From Leptolinea tardivitalis (lineage in GTDB: Bacteria; Chloroflexota; Anaerolineae; Anaerolineales; Anaerolineaceae): a stretch of 64,000 nt of DNA. The position numbers were made by a program, and so were the translations under genes. Where the stretch lies: assembly GCF_001050275.1 (NCBI RefSeq), contig NZ_BBYA01000008.1, forward strand, positions 186,001 through 250,000. The letters run 5' to 3'. Each line of letters opens with the position of its first letter. Within the stretch, counting starts at the first letter, position 1. The notes beneath the pieces were generated by a model. It ran no database searches. It was given only the letters and a program-made list of their open reading frames with translations, and was not told the DNA's origin. Shown here one piece after another: positions 26,602-35,112 of this stretch.

Positions 26602-27110
26602 CTTTCACCTCCAAAGGTCCGATTCCTGATATTCCCATAAATTATGGTAGTTGTGGTGCCTGGTGAAATGTCAGGATATCAAGCGAGATAATACGATTTG
26701 GAATATGTATGGGTGATTTGTTAAAGATCAGGCTGCTTGAAGGCTTTATCGGGTTAGACCTGTAAGCTATGTGAGCGAGATTATGAATGAAAAAACTTGC
26801 CAGGGTAAAAAGAAGGGTGGCAAGCTCGCGAGATGGAGTAAAAAATACAATTTTGGGTTTTGAATTCCCGAAAAACTAATTTCCGGGAAAACACACGTTT
26901 TTTTTTATCCGATTCACAGACTATCGGAAGATATTGAGCTAAGATGGGTAATAGAGAAAAAGAACCGTCGGTTTTCATGGTTGTCTGTTTTCAAGAAACC
27001 ATTTATCTAAACGGCTGTTTTAATATTATTGTACAACGGAGTGCAAGTCTCTGAAACAGTGCAATTAGCTTAAATCAATATGGTACAATATTTCTATATA
27101 CGGAGTGGAT
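26602..27110. other. 508-bp intergenic region with a terminator-like hairpin
   Basis: Divergent region between nuoEF (left) and the SIS gene (right). On the minus strand CTTGCCA/TGGCAAG (26824-26796; 15-nt loop) is followed by TTTTTT, resembling a terminator about 195 nt before nuoEF. Flanking GCGAG (26775-26779) and CTCGC (26825-26829) could extend or replace the stem. On the plus strand an extended -10 (TGGTACAAT, 27081-27089) precedes the SIS gene. A 65-codon minus-strand frame at 26781-26978 has no ribosome site and is not called. No known riboswitch is recognised. Confidence 0.55.
27081..27089 (+). promoter_or_regulatory. Extended -10 promoter of the SIS gene
   Basis: TGGTACAAT fits the TGnTATAAT extended -10 pattern; the -35 region is poor. 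It predicts a start near 27096 and a leader of about 15 nt holding the GGAG ribosome site. Confidence 0.5.
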
Positions 27111-28172
27111 ATGAATCTGGATGATCTCACAGAAATGAAATCAGTGGATGAAAAAGACCTGGCTGGTTCTCTTCGTTGTTTACCCGAATCAATAATCAAG
27201 GCGTGGAATATCGGTTTATCGCAAAACCTTATTTTTCAAAATGAAATAAACCATATTTTGCTTTGTGGCACTGGCAGCGGCCTTATTGCTGCCCGTTTAT
27301 TACAAAGTTTTCTTTCCGCCAGTTGCTCTACACCTGTCAGTATTCATGATGATTTCTCCTTTCCGAAATGGGTCAATAATCCGAAAATTCTAGTCATCCT
27401 CATCAGCGAACAGGGTGACGAACCCGGACTAATCCGATTTTTACAGAAATTACATCAAACAACCTGCCAGACAGTTGTCGTATCAACCACAGGCCTTTTA
27501 ATTGAACTGGCAAAAGAACAAAATAAGCCAGTCTTTACATATTCCTATTCAGGAACTAAAAGAACATCCATTGGGTTTCACTTTTTCATTCCCCTTGCAA
27601 TATTGAGTAAAGCAGGAATTATACAAGTTACCTCTGATGAGATTCAATTCGTGTGTGAACAATTGCAGAAAACCATTCAATCAATAGACCTTGAAATCCC
27701 TGTGGCGCAAAATCCGGCGAAAAGAATGGCCGGACAGTTTTTGAACAGGTGGGTAACCCTCTTTGGTTCGGGCATAATGGCTGCCGTGGCTGAATATTGG
27801 AAAGCCCAAATTAATATGAACGGAAAAGCCTGGGCTCAGGTGGAAAAAATTCCGGAGGCATGTCATTCAACAGTTGGCGGAATCTATTTCCCGGCAGATC
27901 AGCTGTCTCACATGATGACTCTTTTTATTCAATCTGGTTTTGACCATCCAACACACCATGTTATATCTGAAGAGGTCCGGAAGATGTTCATGGTAGAGGG
28001 ATTCAATACAGATTTCTATGAGGCTCCTGGAGAGTCTGTATTATCCTGCATGTGGAATGCCATTCTGTACGGTGGTTATATAAGCTACTATCTGGCTATG
28101 GCTTATGATATTGATCCCAGTCAAGTCCCTGGTGTGGATGAGATGGAAGGATTCATTGCTTCTCTGGATTAA
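27111..28172 (+). CDS. SIS-domain protein, divergent bifunctional PGI/PMI type
   Basis: 353 residues with two SIS halves in the arrangement of the archaeal-type phosphoglucose/phosphomannose isomerase family (fructose-6-phosphate to glucose- or mannose-6-phosphate). Start: the ATG at 27111, five bases after GGAG; a GTG at 27105 is also in frame. The sugar-phosphate sites are altered: GTGSGLIAARLL in place of GMGGSAIGGD, ISEQGDEPG in place of SYSGNTEE, and IPEACHSTVGG in place of the usual PE.NHNE.VG, keeping the His but losing the Asn and Glu. It may have lost isomerase activity or changed substrate. It is followed 15 bp later by dinB. Confidence 0.75.
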   Translation: MNLDDLTEMKSVDEKDLAGSLRCLPESIIKAWNIGLSQNLIFQNEINHILLCGTGSGLIAARLLQSFLSASCSTPVSIHDDFSFPKWVNNPKILVILISEQGDEPGLIRFLQKLHQTTCQTVVVSTTGLLIELAKEQNKPVFTYSYSGTKRTSIGFHFFIPLAILSKAGIIQVTSDEIQFVCEQLQKTIQSIDLEIPVAQNPAKRMAGQFLNRWVTLFGSGIMAAVAEYWKAQINMNGKAWAQVEKIPEACHSTVGGIYFPADQLSHMMTLFIQSGFDHPTHHVISEEVRKMFMVEGFNTDFYEAPGESVLSCMWNAILYGGYISYYLAMAYDIDPSQVPGVDEMEGFIASLD

Positions 28173-28187
28173 GCGGCGGTAACCTGT

Positions 28188-29372
28188 ATGAAGAGTCGGA
28201 AGATCCTCCATATGGATTTGGATGCCTTCTTCTGTTCTGTAGAAGAATTACGTGATCCCTCATTAAAAGGAAAACCATTTGCCGTAGGCGGTCCGGCAGA
28301 AACACGGGGAGTGATCTCTACGGCTTCTTATGCGGCACGGAAATTCGGGGTGCATTCTGCCATGCCGACAGGTAGGGCGTTGCGCCTCTGCCCGGGGCTA
28401 ATTTTGGTCTCTTCTTTTCATGGTCAATATGAAGAGATGTCAAAAAAAGTGATGGCCATTGTAGGCGACTTCACACCACTGGTTGAGACACTTTCTATTG
28501 ATGAAGCCTTTTTGGATATCAGTGACCTGCCAGAAACTCCTCTCCAAATTGCGCGAAATCTTCAAACAAGAATCAATGATGAAACAAAATTGCCCTGTTC
28601 TATTGGTGGGGCGACCAATATGCTTGTGGCAAAAATTGCCAACGATTTTGGGAAACATCAGCACAAGGAACCAACTCCACCGAATGCCATTACAATAGTC
28701 GAACCGGGAATGGAAGAAACCTTCCTTGCGCCTCTGCCAGTGGATGCTCTTTGGGGTGTGGGGCCGAAAACAGCAGAGCGTCTGATTCGAATGGGGATTC
28801 GTACGATTGGAGATATCACCCGGCATACGGAAGAAGAAATGATCCAACATTTTGGCCGAAGCGGTAAGGAATTGCTGGATCATGCCAGAGGAATTGACGA
28901 TCGCGTTGTGCAGGTGGAACACACGGCAAAATCGATCAGCCAGGAGACTACATTTGATGTTGATATCAATGACAGAAATATATTGCTTCAGACCTTGAAA
29001 AGACAATCCAGCCAGGTTGGAAGTCAACTTCGCCGGCAGGGTTTTACCGCTAAAACAATCCGGTTGAAAATCCGCTGGGATAACTTTGAGACCCATACGA
29101 GGCAGGTTTCGTTAGAATCACCGACCAATCATGATTCTGTGATCATGCAGTCAGCCATCGATTTATTTTTACGAATCTGGTCCGAGGGACGCAAGGTGCG
29201 TTTAATTGGCGTGGGGGCATCCCAATTAAACCAGGAGCCAGTTCAGATGAGTCTTCTGGATACAACCACACAAAAAGAAGACCGTCTACTCCGGTCTGTT
29301 GATGAACTCCGCCAGAAGTTCGGAAATCTTGCAGTTTATCGGGGATATGATATCCATCAGAAAAAGCATTGA
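28188..29372 (+). CDS. dinB: DNA polymerase IV (Y-family)
   Basis: 394 residues, translesion DNA polymerase. Catalytic motifs are intact: HMDLDAFFCSVEE (about 8-20) with the first metal-binding Asp, and SIDEAFLD (about 103-110) with the Asp-Glu pair. GVISTASYAARKFGVHSAMP is the nucleotide-binding finger; the thumb HhH (LWGVGPKTAERLIRMGI) and the little-finger region follow. No clear beta-clamp peptide of the QLxLF type is at the end, but VQMSLLD (about 361-367) resembles one. No LexA box is visible. It ends only 3 bp from the convergent glycosyltransferase gene. Confidence 0.95.
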   Translation: MKSRKILHMDLDAFFCSVEELRDPSLKGKPFAVGGPAETRGVISTASYAARKFGVHSAMPTGRALRLCPGLILVSSFHGQYEEMSKKVMAIVGDFTPLVETLSIDEAFLDISDLPETPLQIARNLQTRINDETKLPCSIGGATNMLVAKIANDFGKHQHKEPTPPNAITIVEPGMEETFLAPLPVDALWGVGPKTAERLIRMGIRTIGDITRHTEEEMIQHFGRSGKELLDHARGIDDRVVQVEHTAKSISQETTFDVDINDRNILLQTLKRQSSQVGSQLRRQGFTAKTIRLKIRWDNFETHTRQVSLESPTNHDSVIMQSAIDLFLRIWSEGRKVRLIGVGASQLNQEPVQMSLLDTTTQKEDRLLRSVDELRQKFGNLAVYRGYDIHQKKH

Positions 29373-29375
29373 GTT

Positions 29376-30656
29376 TTATGAAGTTTCCAGATGGTATCCA
29401 GGATGATCCAGAATCGGTTTCTTGATGGTTTCATCATACAAACGGATAATCTGATGGGTGATAATTTCCCAATCGTATGCTCTTGCCGCGGCAGCAGCCT
29501 GGTCACCAAGTTTTGTACGCAATTCACGGTCTCTCATTACCAGAAGCAAACGGTCACATAATTCTTGGGCATCACCATCGGGAACAACATAGCCAGTTTT
29601 GCCATCTTGAACGAGAAAAGCCAATCCTCCAACCTGCGATGCAATCACCGGAGTTCCACAGGCCATCGCTTCAAGCGCAACCATTCCAAAAGATTCATAA
29701 AACGAAGGAACAACAACAACCTCGGCCGCTGAATAATAATAAGGCAGGGTATCCTGAGCCTGTTTCCCTAAAAAAATCACCATATTTTCAAGGTTAAGAT
29801 CATCGCGTAGAGAAAAAAGACGGGACATTTCTGCATTCATCGTTTCGGGAGTAACATCGGGTTCTCCCCCGATTACCACCAGGTACATGGGGCAACACTG
29901 GTTTGTTCCAGATTCTTTCAACAGAGCAAGCGCATGTAATAACGTCTCTAATCCTTTGAGCGGTTCAATCCGGCCGACGAAAAGGATCATTCGATCATCT
30001 GGTGAAATTCCGACCACTGCCTTGGCTTCATCTTTGGGAATGGGATAAAACCGGGAGGTGTCAACCCCGGGTGGAATTACTGTGATCTTGGATGATTCAG
30101 CCTGGTAGAGAAATTCAAGTTGAGCCCTTTCGGCAATAGTGGCTGCCACCAAGCGATTGGCTTCATGGATTACCTGACGTTCTCCATCAATTCGATACGC
30201 ACCTTCGATTTCAGATTCACTTCGGGCGATGCGATTTTTCATTAATCCGAGTGTATGGAACATATTGATAACCGGTATATTCCATTCACGCTGCAACGAT
30301 AGGGCTGAAAGGCCAGACATCCAGTAATGACTATGGATGGCATCGTATTGCAGGTTGCGTTCCGCAGAAAATGATAGTATTTCTTTTGTAAATTGGGGAA
30401 TGTACGAAGAAAGCTGCTGTTTGGGAAGCGGTATTTCCGGTCCGGCAGGGATGTGGACTACACGATTTCCGTAACCAAGCTCATGTAAAACATGGGGTAC
30501 GTGTTCATCCTGTGAACGGGTAAACACATCTACATGAATACCGGCACGCCCCAGATGGCTGGTTAGTTCACGGACGTAAACATTCATACCACCGGTATCT
30601 TTTCCACCCAGGGTGGCAAGAGGACAGGTATGATAGGAAAGCATGGCGATTTTCAT
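29376..30656 (-). CDS. Family 4 glycosyltransferase
   Basis: 426 residues, GT-B fold. The N-terminal half has GGMNVYVRELTSHLGRAGIHVDVFTR and HSHYWMSG, as in MshA and sucrose-phosphate-synthase-type GT4 enzymes. The C-terminal half has VGRIEPLKGLETLL and the nucleotide-sugar motif ESFGMVALEAMACGTPVIAS (E..G....E). Donor and acceptor are unknown; MshA-like activity on inositol phosphate is possible but not shown. Start: the ATG at 30656; a TTG at 30665 is also in frame. No ribosome site is present, and TACAAT lies 8 nt upstream, so translation may be leaderless. It is divergent from tRNA-Thr, with only 53 bp between. Confidence 0.88.
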   Translation of the reverse strand: MKIAMLSYHTCPLATLGGKDTGGMNVYVRELTSHLGRAGIHVDVFTRSQDEHVPHVLHELGYGNRVVHIPAGPEIPLPKQQLSSYIPQFTKEILSFSAERNLQYDAIHSHYWMSGLSALSLQREWNIPVINMFHTLGLMKNRIARSESEIEGAYRIDGERQVIHEANRLVAATIAERAQLEFLYQAESSKITVIPPGVDTSRFYPIPKDEAKAVVGISPDDRMILFVGRIEPLKGLETLLHALALLKESGTNQCCPMYLVVIGGEPDVTPETMNAEMSRLFSLRDDLNLENMVIFLGKQAQDTLPYYYSAAEVVVVPSFYESFGMVALEAMACGTPVIASQVGGLAFLVQDGKTGYVVPDGDAQELCDRLLLVMRDRELRTKLGDQAAAAARAYDWEIITHQIIRLYDETIKKPILDHPGYHLETS

Positions 30657-30670
30657 ATTGTTCAATTGTA

Positions 30671-30700
30671 TTGTATATTCAAGTATTGGTTTGGTATAAT
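30671..30700 (+). promoter_or_regulatory. Promoter of tRNA-Thr
   Basis: Perfect -10 TATAAT (30695-30700), 9 bp before the mature tRNA 5-prime end, with a weak -35 TTGTAT (30671-30676) at 18-bp spacing. It is back to back with the promoter of the leftward glycosyltransferase. Confidence 0.65.
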
Positions 30701-30709
30701 CTCACCCAC

Positions 30710-30782
30710 GCCACCGTAGCTCAGCTGGCAGAGCAGACGTTTCGTAAACGCCAGGTCATGGGTCCGAATCCCATCGGTGGCT
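30710..30782 (+). tRNA. tRNA-Thr (anticodon CGT)
   Basis: Cloverleaf: acceptor GCCACCG/CGGTGGC, D-arm GCTC...GAGC, anticodon loop TTCGTAA with anticodon CGT at 30743-30745 (reads ACG), and T-arm ATGGG TCCGAAT CCCAT. The anticodon stem GACGT/ACGCC has one A-C mismatch at its second pair. CCA is not encoded (the discriminator T is followed by CAA). The last base overlaps the stop codon of the convergent histidine kinase gene. Confidence 0.93.
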
Positions 30783-33721
30783 CAAAAAGTAAAAACATCA
30801 ACAGATGGATTCAACAGATCACGTTGTGGTGCCAGATTGAAAGTAATGATGGCTGTTGCACCGTTATGATTTTCAAACTTGATCTCACCATAAAGTGGGC
30901 TAATGGCGCTTAACCGGATCACTTGCATTCCAACATTACCACCCTTGCCAGCCAGAATTTCTTCCGGCCATCCCGGTCCGTTATCTGCAAAGCAGATACG
31001 TACTCTGTTTGTGTCTTTCGCTTCCTTGCGAATAGTGACAGTGATGGCGCCTTTTTCCTGATTGGAGAAAGCATGCCGGATGGCGTTGGTGGTCAATTCA
31101 TTGAAGATCAACGCCAGCGCCGTCGCCTGGCGGGAATTTACCCAGAGGTTACGATCTTGCGCATAGATATTCAGGGACACTTTTCTGCCGATAGGCGATG
31201 AGGAAGATGCGTTTTCAATAATTTTCCGTAAGAAAAGATCCAATTGAACTGGAGCCCATTGGTTGGATGAAAGAATGTCATGGACAGTTGCCAGACCACT
31301 GATCCGCGTTTTAATATTTGACAGAACATTCTCGTAATCCGATGGAGAATGTATCTCTCTTTTTGCTTCCAGGTCCACCAATCCTATTATGGAAGCGATA
31401 TTATTCTTTACACGATGGTTTACCTCATTCAAGAGCAATGTCTTGGTTTCGGAATCCCGACGAGCCTGGGCTAACAAACGGAGATTATCCTGAGATAGCT
31501 GCCGCATGGCTTCGAAGTCTCTTTTGCGAGTGGAGATATCCGTCATGATTCCATTAATATAAAGAGGTTGATTATCTTCATCATAAGTGACTCGGCCGGT
31601 ATCGACAATCCAGATATATTCACCATTAGCTTTCCGTAAGCGATATTCAACCTCAAATGGAGTGTTATCTTTAATAGATTTCCCGATTGCCTGAGATAAC
31701 TTTTCCCAGTCATCCGGGTCAATCATGTCTTTCCAGTTTATTGCATGGTTGAATAAGATATCATTTTTGTCTATATTGGTAAGCTTAGTGAAGTAATCCG
31801 ATATGTAGATTGTTGTGAAATTCTCATCACAAAGTGCCTGATATACAATCCCAGGAATGTTTTCCACCAATTTTCGAAAATCATCTTCGCTTTTTCTTAA
31901 TTCTTCCTGGGTCTTTCTGTATTCTGTCATATTCTGAACAATGGTCAGGGTGCGGGTGGTAGCTCCATCAGACGACCGGTTGATGGCAGTTTGATATGAA
32001 TGCAGGTACAAGATTGTTCCATCCGGTTTTAACCACCGAAAATCCCCTTCTAAAACCTCTCCTTCAGATAACCGCTCCAATTTTTGATTCATTTGTATTG
32101 CAGATTGTAGATCCTCCGGATGAACCGATTGAAGTATCTGTCTATTATCTAGTTTGAAAAACTCTTCGGATGAATAACCGAAAATATCTGATGCGGCGTT
32201 ATTGAAAAAAACCATTTGGTTTGAAATCCGGTCATACACAAAGATCGCCAATGGGGAAATATTCAAAATATCATTCAAGAAACGACGATTGCTTTCAATT
32301 TCCTCTTCTATTCTTTTGCGATGAGTGATGTCTACGCCGATGGCAAGAAAAGCTCCCTTACCTTTTAATTTAATGGGCAAGGTCATAAATTCCACAACCA
32401 CATTTCTGTTACCTCGAACATGAAAAGACAACTCAACTGGTTTAATTGTCTTTCCTGTTTTGCTGATATGCTGTCGAAATGTCGTGAGCATTTCTTTGGG
32501 TATGAGCTTTTCATATTCTACATTTATCAGTTCTTCTGGGTTTTCATATCCAAATAACCGGGCACCGGCTTGATTTGAATAGATGATCTGGTTATTCTGA
32601 ATAATGAAAATGGCATTTGGAGAGTTTTCTGATAATGTTTGATATTGTTCCTGGCTTTCATTCAACGCATTTTCTCGGTCGCGTCTTTCAAGCACATTAA
32701 CGATGGTAGTCCTAAATAGTTCCAACAAACCTTTTTCCCGTTCAGACCAAAAGGGATGGGGAGTGGCAGAACCGAATCCTACATAACCGAAAAAAACACC
32801 AAAAACAAAGAGTGGAAGAAGGACCAATGAACGAATTTCTGTCTGAAGGAGAAATTCCCGTTCAGAAACAGCTTCATCCGGAATTTCTCTGGAATCTGCC
32901 ACATAAACAGGTTGATTATTACGTAACTGGGCATCTGTCCAGGAAAAGAAATCCATTGGCAAACCCGGGGTTTCTAATTTGGTAGAAGCAAGGGATCGAG
33001 CATTCCATTCAAATCCTCTTTGGATGATCCCTGTTTCAGGATTGATCAGACGAACAACCCCTCGGTCAGCTTCGAGATAACTGGCCATTTTATGGAGAGC
33101 GTCTGGTATCTGCTCTTCAATATGGGCGATTTTGGCTGCAATGAACTGTGCCGAGATATCAGCAACAAGTTTTTCGCCTTCAAGCTGTTTTTTTAGTTCC
33201 TGTTCTACAACCTTCTGGTCCGATATATCTCGGAAGTATGTAGCGATTCCTATTGCTTTACCTTCTTCATTAAACCAGACTTGAAAACGTTTTCCAAAAT
33301 ATCGGATGGTATCGTTTACAGGCAAACTGACTTCTTCATAGTAACTTTCTCCGGTTTCCAGCAAATGTTTTTTAATATTTGTTACTCTTAAAGCTTCATT
33401 CCTGGATAGAAGATCTGCATCCGTCTTCCCGATAATTTGCTCCAGTGCCATTAATGGCGTGGAATTTACTACCCAGATATAAATAAGTTCTTTATTTTGA
33501 AAGAGAATGGTTTCAGAAGAGTTGCGGGTGATGAGTTGAAAACGTGTATCTCTGAGTATCAGGCTGGCATTTTGTTCTTTGAGATGTAAATTTTCTTCCT
33601 CCAGTGCCTTGATTCGTTTAATCAATTCATCATTCAATGGCATGGAATTAGAATTAAGGTGAAGCTCAGGCGAGATTGTTTTTGAGGGTGTTTCTTTCAA
33701 AGGCACCTTTTGTTTGGCCAC
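30782..33721 (-). CDS. Multi-PAS/GAF sensor histidine kinase (HisKA_2 type)
   Basis: 979 residues, no transmembrane segment, so a cytosolic sensor. A short coiled coil (about 30-50) is followed by PAS (about 55-175), GAF (about 180-345), and three more PAS/PAC units (about 350-470, 475-605, 610-735). The HisKA_2 dimerisation helix has the phosphoacceptor in LNEVNHRVKNN (about residue 768). A GHKL ATPase has N-box FNELTTNAIRHAF and G1 CFADNGPGWP. The start is GTG at 33721 with AGGAGG five bases upstream. No response regulator gene is adjacent, so it is an orphan kinase. Its TGA overlaps the 3-prime base of tRNA-Thr. Confidence 0.92.
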   Translation of the reverse strand: MAKQKVPLKETPSKTISPELHLNSNSMPLNDELIKRIKALEEENLHLKEQNASLILRDTRFQLITRNSSETILFQNKELIYIWVVNSTPLMALEQIIGKTDADLLSRNEALRVTNIKKHLLETGESYYEEVSLPVNDTIRYFGKRFQVWFNEEGKAIGIATYFRDISDQKVVEQELKKQLEGEKLVADISAQFIAAKIAHIEEQIPDALHKMASYLEADRGVVRLINPETGIIQRGFEWNARSLASTKLETPGLPMDFFSWTDAQLRNNQPVYVADSREIPDEAVSEREFLLQTEIRSLVLLPLFVFGVFFGYVGFGSATPHPFWSEREKGLLELFRTTIVNVLERRDRENALNESQEQYQTLSENSPNAIFIIQNNQIIYSNQAGARLFGYENPEELINVEYEKLIPKEMLTTFRQHISKTGKTIKPVELSFHVRGNRNVVVEFMTLPIKLKGKGAFLAIGVDITHRKRIEEEIESNRRFLNDILNISPLAIFVYDRISNQMVFFNNAASDIFGYSSEEFFKLDNRQILQSVHPEDLQSAIQMNQKLERLSEGEVLEGDFRWLKPDGTILYLHSYQTAINRSSDGATTRTLTIVQNMTEYRKTQEELRKSEDDFRKLVENIPGIVYQALCDENFTTIYISDYFTKLTNIDKNDILFNHAINWKDMIDPDDWEKLSQAIGKSIKDNTPFEVEYRLRKANGEYIWIVDTGRVTYDEDNQPLYINGIMTDISTRKRDFEAMRQLSQDNLRLLAQARRDSETKTLLLNEVNHRVKNNIASIIGLVDLEAKREIHSPSDYENVLSNIKTRISGLATVHDILSSNQWAPVQLDLFLRKIIENASSSSPIGRKVSLNIYAQDRNLWVNSRQATALALIFNELTTNAIRHAFSNQEKGAITVTIRKEAKDTNRVRICFADNGPGWPEEILAGKGGNVGMQVIRLSAISPLYGEIKFENHNGATAIITFNLAPQRDLLNPSVDVFTF

Positions 33722-33827
33722 CCCTGCCTCCTGTTTTGAATGAGATAAATTTGATCCGTTGGTGTTTTCATTATATTGGATTCTAAAAATTTAGATTGTA
33801 GGAGCAGCATCGGTTATAATTTCTACT

Positions 33828-34472
33828 ATGCCTGCACATGGGAAACCACTTGTTATTGGAATTGCCGGGGGGACTGGGTCCGGAAAAACAACAGTTGCCA
33901 ACGTAATTCTGAACAAGGTCGGTCGTTCACGAATTGCATATATCCCGCATGATGCTTATTATAAGGATTTGCGGCACCTTCCTCCATTACGGCGAAAAGA
34001 GATCAACTTTGATCATCCTGATTCGCTGGAATCGGATTTAATGGTAGAGCATATTAAAAACCTGCAAGTTTGGAAATCTGTATCTCTGCCAATATATGAT
34101 TTCACAACCCATACCCGCACGGACCAGGTAGTAGAAGTCAAACCCAGCCGCGTAATTCTGGTTGAAGGTATATTGATTTTTACTGAAGCTGCCTTGCGCG
34201 AATTATTCGATGTGAAGATTTTTGTCGATACCGATCCAGATATCCGGTTTATTAGACGGTTGCAGCGCGATATTGCTGAGCGCGGAAGAACGATGGATTC
34301 GGTAATCACCCAATATTTATCAACTGTCAGACCCATGCATTTAGAATTTGTTGAACCATCAAAACGTTATGCCGATGTAATAATCCCTGAAGGCGGGATG
34401 AATGAAGCCGCTATGGATATGGTCATCGCGCGTATTGAAATGATGCTCAAGACAGAACAATCACAGGCCTGA
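33828..34472 (+). CDS. udk: Uridine kinase
   Basis: 214 residues. Phosphorylates uridine and cytidine in pyrimidine salvage. P-loop GIAGGTGSGKTT (about 11-22), substrate-binding HDAYYKDL (about 44-51), NFDHPDSLESDL (about 64-75), and the lid RRLQRDIAERGRTMDSVI..Y (about 145-163) are all canonical. There is no Shine-Dalgarno sequence: TATAAT at 33815-33820 ends seven bases before the ATG, so the mRNA is probably leaderless. A VTT membrane protein gene follows 15 bp later on the same strand. Confidence 0.95.
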   Translation: MPAHGKPLVIGIAGGTGSGKTTVANVILNKVGRSRIAYIPHDAYYKDLRHLPPLRRKEINFDHPDSLESDLMVEHIKNLQVWKSVSLPIYDFTTHTRTDQVVEVKPSRVILVEGILIFTEAALRELFDVKIFVDTDPDIRFIRRLQRDIAERGRTMDSVITQYLSTVRPMHLEFVEPSKRYADVIIPEGGMNEAAMDMVIARIEMMLKTEQSQA

Positions 34473-34487
34473 GAAGAACCATTATCA

Positions 34488-35036
34488 ATGAGCGAAACTG
34501 CAAAACAGCGTGTAATCAGCGCCTTAATTATTTTTGGTGTGATTGGATTGACTGCATTGTTGATCGCCAATCGTCAACAAATTCAAAAATTTGGATCTCT
34601 TGGTTACCCTGGTATTTTTCTTATAGCCTTGCTTTCCAGTGCCACTGTACTGATCCCACTTCCAGGGATCATGTTTACTACGGCGATGGGAATAGTATTC
34701 AATCCATTCTATGTGGCTGTGGCAGCAGGTCTGGGTGCTGGACTGGGTGAAATCAGCGGCTACATGGTTGGATTTTCCGGCCGTGAGCTGGTCAACAAGA
34801 CTGCCTGGCATGAGAAGGTGGAGGGTTGGATTAAGAAATATGGGGTCTGGGTAATTATGGTGATGGCCATTATCCCTAATCCGGCATTTGATCTGGTTGG
34901 CTTTTCCGCAGGTGTCTTAAAAATGCCACTCTGGAAATTTATCGTTGGGGCAGTAGTTGGCAATATCATCAAAATGATGCTTTTTGCGTATGGGGGAGCC
35001 GGGATTTTCAGTTTCATCCCCGCACTGGCCAGATAA
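34488..35036 (+). CDS. VTT-domain (DedA-like/SNARE-associated) membrane protein
   Basis: 182 residues with about five hydrophobic segments. The VTT fold is shown by the PLPGIMFTTAMGIVFNP loop (about 57-73), GAGLGEISGYMVGFSGRE (about 82-99), and the second half IIPNPAFDLVGFSAGVLKMPLWKF (about 128-151), with the family's buried prolines. VTT/DedA proteins are lipid scramblases or flippases in several systems; no substrate can be inferred. It is 15 bp downstream of udk, probably cotranscribed. The glycan operon promoter starts just beyond its stop. Confidence 0.85.
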   Translation: MSETAKQRVISALIIFGVIGLTALLIANRQQIQKFGSLGYPGIFLIALLSSATVLIPLPGIMFTTAMGIVFNPFYVAVAAGLGAGLGEISGYMVGFSGRELVNKTAWHEKVEGWIKKYGVWVIMVMAIIPNPAFDLVGFSAGVLKMPLWKFIVGAVVGNIIKMMLFAYGGAGIFSFIPALAR

Positions 35037-35046
35037 CTGGTCTTTC

Positions 35047-35075
35047 TTGGCAAATGGCCATTTGTCTACTATACT
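35047..35075 (+). promoter_or_regulatory. Promoter of the five-gene glycan operon
   Basis: TTGGCA (35047-35052), 17-bp spacer, TATACT (35070-35075), 37 bp before the ATG at 35113. The spacing is exact and both boxes are near consensus. Confidence 0.68.
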
Positions 35076-35112
35076 AATCCCCTGATGTAGAGAGATTATT
35101 CGATATCACTTC

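Noticed and set aside
26818-26829. Known riboswitch class in the nuoEF leader
   Set aside because: The conserved cores I know for c-di-GMP, SAM, TPP, cobalamin, glycine or FMN riboswitches are not present; only a generic terminator-like stem is seen.
26781-26978. 65-codon minus-strand frame in the nuoEF-SIS intergenic region
   Set aside because: No ribosome site, mixed low-complexity composition, and its 3-prime end covers the terminator-like hairpin.
28440-29096. 218-codon minus-strand frame inside dinB
   Set aside because: Antisense to conserved polymerase motifs and without a ribosome site.
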